Part shown: piece by piece, positions 6,606-13,822 of the stretch | How the letters are laid out: each line of letters begins with the position of its first letter | Numbering within the stretch: position 1 is the first letter of the stretch | Assembly: GCA_902490445.1 (NCBI GenBank) | Contig: CABUDZ010000026.1 | Location: 1 to 23,349 of the forward strand | Source: an uncultured Collinsella sp. | Lineage (GTDB): Bacteria; Actinomycetota; Coriobacteriia; Coriobacteriales; Coriobacteriaceae | Length of the DNA stretch: 23,349 nucleotides | Direction of reading: 5' to 3' | Translations under genes and position numbers: made by a program | Notes under the pieces: generated by a model | The model's input: the letters and a program-made list of their open reading frames with translations, nothing else | Told to the model about the DNA's origin: nothing | The model's database searches: none

Positions 6606-7922
6606 ATGAAGAACGAAATGAGCAGAAGGCAGTTCCTGGGCTTTGCTGGTTCCGCGGCTGCGGTTCTTGGTCTGGGCCTCGTGGGCTGCGGTGGTTCTGC
6701 CGGCTCTGGCTCCTCTGCTTCTGGTGACGCTGCCGAGGTTTACTTCCTCCAGTTCAAGCCCGAGGTCGACAAGGAGTGGAAGGAGATCGCCAAGGCGTAC
6801 AAGAAGGAGAAGGGCGTCGAGGTCAAGATCGTGACCGCCGCCTCCAACACCTACGAGGAGAAGCTCAAGTCCGAGATGTCCAAGAGCTCCGCTCCGACGC
6901 TGTTCCAGGTCAACGGCCCCACCGGCCTTAAGAACTGGAAGGACTACTGCGCCGATCTTTCCGACACCAAGCTCCGCGGCGAGCTCATCGACGACTCCCT
7001 GGCGCTGCAGTCCGACGGCAAGGATCTGGGTATCGACTGGGTTCAGGAGAGCTACGGCATCATTTACAACAAGGAGCTCCTCGAGAAGGCCGGCTACAAG
7101 GCCGAGGACATCAACTCCTTCGACAAGCTGAAGGCTTGCGCCGATGACATCCAGGCCCGCAAGGACGAGCTGGGCGTTGACGGTGCCTTCACTTCCGCCG
7201 GTATGGATGACTCCTCCAGCTGGCGCTACACCACCCACCTCGCCAACCTCCCGCTCTACTACGAGTTCGAGAAGGAGCACAACCAGGAGGACGACGAGAT
7301 CAAGGGCGAGTATCTCGACAACTTTAAGCAGATCTTCGACCTGTACATCACCGACTCCACCTGCGATCCTTCGCAGCTCGCCTCTAAGACCGGCGACGAC
7401 GCCACCAACGAGTTCGCAACCGGTAAGGCCGTCTTCTATCAGAACGGCTCTTGGGCCTATGCCGACCTCACCAAGGCCGGTATGACCGATGACCAGCTCG
7501 GCATGCTGCCGATCTACATCGGCGTCGACGGCGAGGAGAACCAGGGCCTGTGCTCCGGCGGCGAGAACTACTGGTGCGTCAGCTCCCAGGCTTCCGAGGA
7601 TGCCCAGAAGGCCACCGAGGACTTCATGTATTGGTGCGTCACTTCTGACACCGCCACCAGCATCATCGCTGACAAGATGGGTCTGACCGCCCCGTTCAAG
7701 AGCGCTAAGGAGACCACCAACGTCTTCTCGCAGCAGGCCGTTGCTATGGCCAAGGACGGCAAGAAGACCGTTGCTTGGGACTTCGTTTACATCCCCTCTG
7801 AGGAGTGGAAGAAGAACCTCAAGCAGGCTCTCATCGCTTATGCTGCCGACAACACCAAGTGGGACGGCGTCAAGAACGCCTTCGTCGATGGCTGGAAGAC
7901 CGAGAAGGCTGCTTCCGAGTAA
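6606..7922 (+). CDS. Sugar ABC transporter substrate-binding lipoprotein
   Basis: A 438-residue extracellular solute-binding protein of family 1, the binding component of the importer encoded next. The leader is MSRRQFLGFAG with a twin-arginine motif (Arg7-Arg8) followed by a hydrophobic stretch and a lipobox LVGC, putting the lipidated cysteine at 28, so it is probably a Tat-exported lipoprotein. A Gly/Ser linker (29-40) follows. Family signs include EFATGKAVFYQNGSWAYADL. The ligand is unknown; neighbours point to an alpha-gluco-oligosaccharide. I chose the ATG with GGTGG six bases upstream rather than a GTG 18 nt earlier. Codon use is strongly biased (nearly all Lys AAG, Glu GAG), suggesting high expression. 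Candidate HutC-type operators lie upstream. Confidence 0.9.
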   Translation: MKNEMSRRQFLGFAGSAAAVLGLGLVGCGGSAGSGSSASGDAAEVYFLQFKPEVDKEWKEIAKAYKKEKGVEVKIVTAASNTYEEKLKSEMSKSSAPTLFQVNGPTGLKNWKDYCADLSDTKLRGELIDDSLALQSDGKDLGIDWVQESYGIIYNKELLEKAGYKAEDINSFDKLKACADDIQARKDELGVDGAFTSAGMDDSSSWRYTTHLANLPLYYEFEKEHNQEDDEIKGEYLDNFKQIFDLYITDSTCDPSQLASKTGDDATNEFATGKAVFYQNGSWAYADLTKAGMTDDQLGMLPIYIGVDGEENQGLCSGGENYWCVSSQASEDAQKATEDFMYWCVTSDTATSIIADKMGLTAPFKSAKETTNVFSQQAVAMAKDGKKTVAWDFVYIPSEEWKKNLKQALIAYAADNTKWDGVKNAFVDGWKTEKAASE

Positions 7923-7953
7923 GCAGTTGCTGCCCAAGCTATCTGATTAGCGA

Positions 7954-7989
7954 CAGGGGGCGGGCAGACGTAGGTTTGCCCGCCCCCTG
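7954..7989 (+). other. Intercistronic hairpin between binding protein and permease
   Basis: A perfect 13-bp GC-rich stem (7954-7966 with 7977-7989) and a 10-nt loop, not followed by a T tract. In sugar ABC operons such a structure after the binding-protein gene often protects that mRNA segment or partly attenuates transcription, giving more binding protein than permease. That function is inferred by analogy with malE-malF. Confidence 0.75.
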
Positions 7990-8009
7990 CATATTGAAAG
8001 GACCCTTCT

Positions 8010-8864
8010 ATGGGCAAAGCACTCAAACGCTGGTGGCCGCTCTTTATGCTGCCCACGTGCCTGGCGTTTATGATCGGGTTCGTGATTCCCTTTATCCAGG
8101 GTTTCTATCTCTCGTTCTGCCAGTTTATTACCATCAATAACGCGCACTTTGTCGGTATCGAGAACTACGTGCGCGCACTGACCGACCCGCAGTTCTCCAC
8201 GTCGTTCTTCTTTACCGTGGCGTTTGCCTTCCTGTCGACGGTGCTTATCAACGTGATCGCGCTGGCCATCGCGCAGGCGCTCACCCGCAAGGCGCTCAAG
8301 GGCACCAACATCTTCCGTACGATCTTCTTTATGCCTAACCTGATCGGCGGCATCGTGCTGGGCTACATTTGGCAGATTCTGATCAACTGCCTGCTCTCCA
8401 ACGTGGGCGCCCAGCTTATCGCCCTCAACTCCGCCGCTGGCTTCTGGGGCCTTATCATCCTGACCCTGTGGCAGCAGGTCGGCTACATGATGATCATCTA
8501 CATCGCCGGTCTGCAGTCCATCCCGTCTGACTACATCGAGGCCGCCAAGGTCGATGGCGCTACGGCATGGCAGACGTTTTGGAAGGTTAAGATCCCCAAC
8601 CTGATGCCGACCATCACCATCTGCCTGTTCCTGTCCATCACCAACGGCTTTAAGCTGTTCGACCAGAACCTCGCCCTTACCGGTGGCGCCCCGGCGCACT
8701 CCACCGAGATGCTCGCCCTGAACATCTACAACACGTTCTATTCGCGTGCTGGCATCGCATGGCAGGGCATCGGTCAGGCCAAGGCAGTTATCTTCTGCAT
8801 CCTGGTTGTCGCTATTTCTATGATCCAGCTTAAGGCCACGAGGTCCAAGGAGGTGCAGCAGTAA
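8010..8864 (+). CDS. Sugar ABC transporter permease (MalF-type)
   Basis: A 284-residue inner-membrane protein with about six hydrophobic segments (near 11-36, 66-92, 102-127, 144-168, 198-218, 257-274). The EAA loop that contacts the ATPase is EAAKVDGATAWQTFWKVKIP at 177-196. It belongs to the MalF/UgpA branch of binding-protein-dependent permeases, without the long N-terminal extension of enterobacterial MalF. GAAAGG precedes the ATG. The TAA stop overlaps the next start by one base (TAATG), indicating translational coupling with the second permease. Confidence 0.92.
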   Translation: MGKALKRWWPLFMLPTCLAFMIGFVIPFIQGFYLSFCQFITINNAHFVGIENYVRALTDPQFSTSFFFTVAFAFLSTVLINVIALAIAQALTRKALKGTNIFRTIFFMPNLIGGIVLGYIWQILINCLLSNVGAQLIALNSAAGFWGLIILTLWQQVGYMMIIYIAGLQSIPSDYIEAAKVDGATAWQTFWKVKIPNLMPTITICLFLSITNGFKLFDQNLALTGGAPAHSTEMLALNIYNTFYSRAGIAWQGIGQAKAVIFCILVVAISMIQLKATRSKEVQQ

Positions 8865-9703
8865 TGAAACGCGATAAGGCTATCAACCGCGCGCTCTCGA
8901 TCTTCTTTACGATTCTGTCGCTCGCATGGATCTACCCCGTGTTCATGATTGCGCTCAATTCCTTTAAGAAAGCGACCGCAATCAGCACCACCACGGCGTT
9001 CGATCTGCTCACGCCCGAGACGTTCAACGGCCTCGCAAACTACGTGCACGCTCTGAACGAGCAGGGCTTTGCCTCGGCGTTTATGTACTCGCTCATCATC
9101 ACGGTCACGTCGGTCGTGCTGATTCTGGTGTGCTGCTCCATGTGCGCTTGGTACGTGGTGCGCGTCAACAGCAAGATCTCGAACTTCTTCTATTACCTGT
9201 TCGTCTTCTCGATGGTCGTACCGTTCCAGATGCTCATGTTCACGCTGTCCAACCTCGCGGACCGCATCGGCTTTAACACGCCGTTTAACATCTGCTTCAT
9301 CTACCTCGGTTTTGGCGCGGGCCTCGCGGTCTTTATGTTCGCCGGCTTCGTCAAGAACATCCCGCTCGAGATTGAGGAAGCGGCCATGATTGACGGCTGC
9401 AACCCGGTCCAGGTGTTCTTTAAGATCGTTCTCCCCATCATGAAGCCCACCTATCTTTCGGTCGGCATCCTCGAGACCATGTGGGTCTGGAACGACTACC
9501 TGCTGCCCTACCTTACGCTCGACTCCACCAAGTACAAGACCATTCCTATTTTGATCCAGTACTTCCGCGGCGGCTATGGCCACGTCGAGCTCGGCCCCAT
9601 GATGGCCTGCATCATGATGGTCGTTGTCCCCATCGTCATCATGTACATCTTCTGCCAGAAGTACATCATCGACGGTGTGGTGGCAGGTGCCGTCAAGGGC
9701 TGA
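8864..9703 (+). CDS. Sugar ABC transporter permease (MalG-type)
   Basis: A 279-residue inner-membrane protein of the MalG/UgpE branch, partner of the preceding permease. About six membrane segments are visible and the EAA loop is EEAAMIDGCNPVQVFFKIVLP at 171-191. A near-perfect AAGGAGGTG lies eight bases before the start, inside the end of the upstream gene. The C-terminus (YIIDGVVAGAVKG) is the usual ending of this branch. Confidence 0.92.
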   Translation: MKRDKAINRALSIFFTILSLAWIYPVFMIALNSFKKATAISTTTAFDLLTPETFNGLANYVHALNEQGFASAFMYSLIITVTSVVLILVCCSMCAWYVVRVNSKISNFFYYLFVFSMVVPFQMLMFTLSNLADRIGFNTPFNICFIYLGFGAGLAVFMFAGFVKNIPLEIEEAAMIDGCNPVQVFFKIVLPIMKPTYLSVGILETMWVWNDYLLPYLTLDSTKYKTIPILIQYFRGGYGHVELGPMMACIMMVVVPIVIMYIFCQKYIIDGVVAGAVKG

Positions 9704-9728
9704 TGCCGTAACTGTTTTGCAAGTTTTG

Positions 9729-9753
9729 GCGGCGCCCCTCAGCGCGGCGCCGC
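9729..9753 (+). other. Intercistronic hairpin before the ATPase gene
   Basis: GCGGCGCC (9729-9736) pairs perfectly with GGCGCCGC (9746-9753) across a 9-nt loop, with no T tract. It sits in the 68-bp gap between the second permease and the ATPase and may modulate relative expression. Confidence 0.55.
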
Positions 9754-9771
9754 GTATCGAAAGGTAGAGAC

Positions 9772-10971
9772 ATGGCCGAGATCGTTCTCAAACATGTTCA
9801 GAAGGTGTATCCCAACAACGAGTCAAAAAAGAAGGGCTTCTTTGGCAAAAAGAAGAAGACCGAGGAGAAGAAGCACAACCTCAAGGTTACCGAGGACGGT
9901 GTGCTCGCTGTAGAGGACTTCAACCTCACCGTTCACGACCAGGAGTTCATCGTCCTCGTTGGCCCCTCTGGCTGCGGTAAGTCCACGACGATGCGCATGG
10001 TCGCCGGCCTAGAGGACATCACCTCCGGCGACGTGCTCATCGACGGCAAGCGCGTCAACGACGTGGCGCCCAAGGACCGCGACATCGCCATGGTGTTCCA
10101 GAGCTACGCTCTGTACCCCAATATGACGGTGTACGAGAACATGGCGTTTACGCTTGAGCTCAAGAAGGTCCCCAAGGACGAGATCGACCGTAAGGTTCGC
10201 TCCGCTGCTGAGATCCTGGGTATTACCGAGTACCTCGACCGTAAGCCCAAGGCGCTCTCTGGCGGCCAGCGCCAGCGCGTCGCCATCGGCCGCGCCATCG
10301 TGCGTGATCCTAAGGTCTTCCTGATGGACGAGCCGCTGTCCAACCTGGATGCCAAGCTTCGTAACCAGATGCGCGCCGAGCTCATTAAGCTGCGTCACGA
10401 GATCAAGGGCACCTTCATCTACGTTACCCACGACCAGACCGAGGCTATGACCCTCGGCGACCGCATCGTGGTCATGAAGGACGGCGTCGTCCAGCAGATC
10501 GCCACCCCGCAGGAGGTCTTCAACCATCCCGCGAACATCTTCGTCGCCGGCTTTATCGGCGTGCCGCAGATGAACTTCTTCGATGCCCAGCTGGTGCGCT
10601 CGGGCAACGGCTTTACGGTCAAGACCGAGGATATGAACGTGGCGCTCGCCCCCGAGACCTGCGCTCAGCTTGCTCTCAACTGGGACGGCGGCGACGTGAA
10701 GGAGATCACGGCCGGCGTGCGTCCCGAGCAGATCCTGCTTGCCGACAAGGACGAGGAGGGTGCGCTCCAGGGCACCGTCGAGGTGACCGAGCTCATGGGC
10801 TCGACCGAGCATGTCCACGTGACTGCTCCCGACGGCCAGTTTGTCCTGATTATCCCCGTCGTCGACCTCGAGGCCAAGGGCGCGCTCAAGGCTGGCGACC
10901 CCATCTGGTTCAAGTTCGAGAAGAACGCGACTCATCTCTTCGATAAGGTGTCTGGCAAGAACCTTATCTAG
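9772..10971 (+). CDS. ugpC: Sugar ABC transporter ATPase (MsmK/UgpC/MalK-type)
   Basis: A 399-residue ATPase that energises the importer. Walker A GPSGCGKST (64-72), Q-loop FQSYALYP (109-116), signature LSGGQ (162-166), Walker B VFLMDEP (182-188) and switch His220 are all present. Residues after about 235 form the OB-like regulatory region of the CUT1 family (AGFIGVPQMNFF). A lysine-rich insert (about residues 17-42, KKKGFFGKKKKTEEKKHN and following) splits the first beta strand from the second; compact MsmK proteins lack it, though I recall similar inserts in some clostridial homologues. MsmK-type ATPases can serve several importers, so it may not be exclusive to this one. The gene ends in front of a strong terminator. 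Confidence 0.93.
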   Translation: MAEIVLKHVQKVYPNNESKKKGFFGKKKKTEEKKHNLKVTEDGVLAVEDFNLTVHDQEFIVLVGPSGCGKSTTMRMVAGLEDITSGDVLIDGKRVNDVAPKDRDIAMVFQSYALYPNMTVYENMAFTLELKKVPKDEIDRKVRSAAEILGITEYLDRKPKALSGGQRQRVAIGRAIVRDPKVFLMDEPLSNLDAKLRNQMRAELIKLRHEIKGTFIYVTHDQTEAMTLGDRIVVMKDGVVQQIATPQEVFNHPANIFVAGFIGVPQMNFFDAQLVRSGNGFTVKTEDMNVALAPETCAQLALNWDGGDVKEITAGVRPEQILLADKDEEGALQGTVEVTELMGSTEHVHVTAPDGQFVLIIPVVDLEAKGALKAGDPIWFKFEKNATHLFDKVSGKNLI

Positions 10972-11039
10972 GCCCGGTGCATCCAGGCCCTCCCTTTGGG
11001 CGACTGCGGCTTTGCCATCCTTTTGCCGCGGTCACATAT

Positions 11040-11084
11040 AAGGCTCCCCTCCCGTCCACTGGGCGAGAGGGGAGCCTTTCTTTG
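11040..11084 (+). terminator. Terminator of the ABC transporter operon
   Basis: A 12-bp perfect stem AAGGCTCCCCTC/GAGGGGAGCCTT (11040-11051 with 11067-11078) is followed by TTTCTTTG. It begins 69 bp after the ATPase stop. Confidence 0.9.
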
Positions 11085-11111
11085 TGTTGGGACTGTCTGA
11101 CCGGTCGTTTG

Positions 11112-11327
11112 TCTCGATCTGTAACGGATAGGGCCGATTTCGGACGTTAGATGTTACAGATCGAGGCGGTTCCGCTGAGCTAACCATTTCATCTAAATCT
11201 GTAACACCAAAGGCGAATTTCACCTGCTAGATGTTACAGATTGAGATAAACCCAAGGGGAGGGGCCGGTATGTCTCAATCTGTAACAGCTGGGACCGTTT
11301 TGGTTGAGTAGTTGTTATGGATCGAGA
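11112..11327. repeat. Three tandem palindromic units, period about 80 bp
   Basis: Each unit is an inverted repeat of the type TCTCRATCTGTAACA ... TGTTACAGATYGAGA. Unit 1: 13-bp perfect arms 11113-11125/11153-11165. Unit 2: 16-nt arms with one mismatch 11191-11206/11232-11247. Unit 3: arms 11273-11287/11313-11327 with three mismatches. Unit starts are 79 and 82 bp apart. The interiors are also related (CCGATTT / GCGAATTT / CCGTTTT, then TAGAT/TAGT). The array fills the 455-bp convergent gap between the ABC operon and glgP, inside two terminators. No coding frame fits it. Confidence 0.75.
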
Positions 11328-11367
11328 TTGTTTGGCCGAGTCGGATCACAGGGTAACGTGCGGGCAC

Positions 11368-11400
11368 AAAAAACGGAGCCGCGTTGCCGTGGCTCCGTTT
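11368..11400 (-). terminator. Terminator of glgP
   Basis: A 10-bp perfect stem AAACGGAGCC/GGCTCCGTTT (11371-11380 with 11391-11400). On the minus strand it runs into a T tract of six (11368-11373). It begins about 27 bp after the glgP stop. Confidence 0.88.
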
Positions 11401-11426
11401 TCAAGAGGATGGGCGATGAAACCGAA

Positions 11427-13694
11427 TTAGCTCAGGTGCCAGATCTCGTCGTTGTACTGGGAGATCGTACGGTCGGACGAGAAGGTGCCGGCGTTGGCGA
11501 TATTGATGAGCGCCTTGCGCATCCAGGCGTCCTGGTCCTCGTAGTCGGCCAGCACGCGCTCCTTGGTCTGGATGTACTCCTCAATGTCGAGCAGGGCCAT
11601 AAACCAGTCCTTGCCCTTAATGTCGTCGTGCAGGCGCTGCAGGCGCTCGGCGTTGCCGGTTGCCATAAAGGCCGGGTTGGTGATGAAGTCCACCAGCAGT
11701 TTAATGCCGGGCTTGCGGTAGAGCGCACCGGCGTTGTAGGTGCCGTCGGCGTAGAGCTGCTCGACCTGTTTGGACGAGGCACCAAAGGTATAGATGTTCT
11801 CGTCGCCCACGAGCTCGGCAATCTCCACGTTGGCACCGTCGAGCGTGCACAGGGTTAGGGCGCCGTTGAGCATGAACTTCATGTTGGAGGTGCCGCTCGC
11901 CTCCTTGGAGGCCAGGCTGATCTGCTCGGAGATGTCAGCGGCGGGGATCACGCTCTCGGCGGCGGTGACGTTGTAGTTCTCGATCATGACAACCTGCAGG
12001 TAGGGAGCCGCGTCGGGGTCGTTTGCAATCCACTGCGACAGCGTCAGGATCAGATGGATGATGTCCTGCGCGATAGTGTAGGCAGGCGCCGCCTTGCCGC
12101 CAAAGATGATGGTGACGGGGTGCTTAGGTCTGTTGCCGTTCTTGATATCGAGGTACTTCCAGATGATGTAGAGCGCGAGCATCTGCTGGCGCTTGTACTC
12201 GTGGATGCGCTTAACCTGAACATCGATGATAGCGTTGGAGGGAATGGTCACGCCCTGCTCGAGCGCCATGAACTGGCGCATGATGGCCTTAGCCTCGACC
12301 TTGGTGGCGGCCAGGCGCTCAAGAACGTCCTTGTCGTCGGCGAACTTGGCGAGTTTGCTCAGATCGCCGGTGCTGCGCCAGTCGGTGCCGATCACATCGT
12401 CGAGCAGGCTGGCGAGCGCGGGGTTGGCCCCATGGATCCAGCGGCGGAAGGTGATGCCGTTGGTCTTGTTGGAGAACTTCTCGGGATAGATCTCGTAGAA
12501 CGGATGAAGCTCGGTGTCCTCCAGGATCTTGGTGTGGAGGGCGGCTACGCCGTTGATGGAGAAGCCAAAGTGGATGTCCATGTGGGCCATGTGGACGGTG
12601 TCGTGCTCGTCGATGATGGCGACGCGCGGGTCATCGTGCTCGGCTTTCGCGATCTCATCGAGCTTGACGATAATGTCGGCGATGGCGGGGGAGACCTTCT
12701 GCAGGCTGGCGAGCGGCCACTTCTCGAGCGCCTCGGCAAGGATCGTGTGGTTGGTGTAGGCGACCATGGAGCGCACGATGGTCACGGCCTCGTCAAACTC
12801 GATGTCGTGCTCGGTGGTGAGCAGGCGGATGAGCTCGGGGATGACCATGGTGGGGTGCGTGTCGTTAATTTGGACCACGGCGTAGTCGGCCAGATCGTGC
12901 AGGTTGCTGCCGCGCTCGACGGCCTCGTCGATCAGGAGCTGGGCGGCGTTGCTCACCATGAAGTACTCCTGATAGATGCGAAGTAGGCGGCCCTGCTCGT
13001 CGGAATCGTCGGGGTAGAGGAACAAGGTGAGGTTCTTGGCGATCTCGGTCTTGTCGAAGTCGATGGAGCTGCCGGGGACCAGGCCGTCGTCGACGCTCGC
13101 CAGGTCGAACAGGCGCAGGCGGTTCTTGGTGGGCTGGTCGTAACCGGGCACATCGATGTTGACGAGCTTGGAGGTAACGGCAAAATCGCCGAACTCGACG
13201 GTGTAGGAGCGGTCATCGTCGACTAGGATGTCCTGCTCACCGAGCCACTCGTCGGGGACGGCCTTCTGCTGGTTGTCGACAAAGCGCTGACGGAACAGAC
13301 CGTAGTGATAGTTGAGGCCCACGCCATCGCCGGTCAAGCCCAGCGTGGCGATGGAATCCAGGAAGCACGCGGCCAGGCGGCCCAGGCCGCCGTTGCCGAG
13401 CGACGGCTCGACCTCGAATTCCTCGATCTTGTTGAGGTCGTGGCCTGCGGCGGTGAGCTGGTCCTTAACCTCGTCGTAGATGCCGAGGTCGATCATGTTG
13501 TTGATGAGCAGCTTGCCGATCAAAAATTCGGCGGAAATGTAATAGAGCTTTTTCTTGCCGTTGTTGAGCGGGCAGGTGGCGGAGCGCTCCTGCACGAGTT
13601 TGACCAGCAGCTTGTAAATGCGACGGTCGTCGAGCTGCTCGAGCGAGGTGCCAAAAGACTGCTCGGCGAGTTCCATGAGGTTAATTTGGGGCAT
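11427..13694 (-). CDS. glgP: Glycogen/starch/alpha-glucan phosphorylase
   Basis: A 755-residue GT35 enzyme that removes terminal glucose from alpha-1,4-glucans with phosphate, giving glucose-1-phosphate. The pyridoxal-phosphate site is intact: EASGTSNMKFMLNGALTLCT, cofactor lysine 606. Also seen are EPSLGNGGLGRLAACFLDS (96-114) and the VKRIHEYKRQ region (494-503). It is somewhat shorter than the ~800-residue enterobacterial enzyme because the N-terminal regulatory part is brief, which suggests little allosteric control. I chose the ATG with AGGAG five bases upstream; the in-frame ATG 27 nt earlier lacks one. It follows malQ on the same strand with 128 bp between, holding an 11-bp hairpin, so the two are probably one unit that breaks down imported or stored glucan. 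Confidence 0.95.
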   Translation of the reverse strand: MPQINLMELAEQSFGTSLEQLDDRRIYKLLVKLVQERSATCPLNNGKKKLYYISAEFLIGKLLINNMIDLGIYDEVKDQLTAAGHDLNKIEEFEVEPSLGNGGLGRLAACFLDSIATLGLTGDGVGLNYHYGLFRQRFVDNQQKAVPDEWLGEQDILVDDDRSYTVEFGDFAVTSKLVNIDVPGYDQPTKNRLRLFDLASVDDGLVPGSSIDFDKTEIAKNLTLFLYPDDSDEQGRLLRIYQEYFMVSNAAQLLIDEAVERGSNLHDLADYAVVQINDTHPTMVIPELIRLLTTEHDIEFDEAVTIVRSMVAYTNHTILAEALEKWPLASLQKVSPAIADIIVKLDEIAKAEHDDPRVAIIDEHDTVHMAHMDIHFGFSINGVAALHTKILEDTELHPFYEIYPEKFSNKTNGITFRRWIHGANPALASLLDDVIGTDWRSTGDLSKLAKFADDKDVLERLAATKVEAKAIMRQFMALEQGVTIPSNAIIDVQVKRIHEYKRQQMLALYIIWKYLDIKNGNRPKHPVTIIFGGKAAPAYTIAQDIIHLILTLSQWIANDPDAAPYLQVVMIENYNVTAAESVIPAADISEQISLASKEASGTSNMKFMLNGALTLCTLDGANVEIAELVGDENIYTFGASSKQVEQLYADGTYNAGALYRKPGIKLLVDFITNPAFMATGNAERLQRLHDDIKGKDWFMALLDIEEYIQTKERVLADYEDQDAWMRKALINIANAGTFSSDRTISQYNDEIWHLS

Positions 13695-13740
13695 GTTTTC
13701 TCCTGTGATGGGTTGTTTCATGTCTGCAATTCATAAGAAG

Positions 13741-13774
13741 CCCGCGCGAGGGGATTGGGGTGGCCTCGCGCGGG
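13741..13774 (-). other. Intercistronic hairpin between malQ and glgP
   Basis: CCCGCGCGAGG/CCTCGCGCGGG (13741-13751 with 13764-13774), 11 bp perfect, 12-nt loop. On the minus strand it is followed by CTTCTTATG, only a weak T tract, so it is either a partial terminator or a structure that sets the malQ:glgP ratio. Confidence 0.65.
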
Positions 13775-13822
13775 AAAAGCAAGCGCGTCCGCACGGTGGG
13801 GAGGGGTCGGGCGCGGTAGCTC

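Noticed and set aside
6498..7937. A 479-codon reverse frame opposite the binding-protein gene
   Set aside because: Leu/Val/Gly-rich antisense of a highly codon-biased gene; no start signal and no family features.
11190..11250. Riboswitch in the gap before glgP
   Set aside because: The gap is downstream of both converging genes, so it is not a leader region for either.
11112..11327. CRISPR array
   Set aside because: Only three units; the spacers are not unique but related to each other, and units are palindromic blocks of ~55 bp. No cas genes are present.
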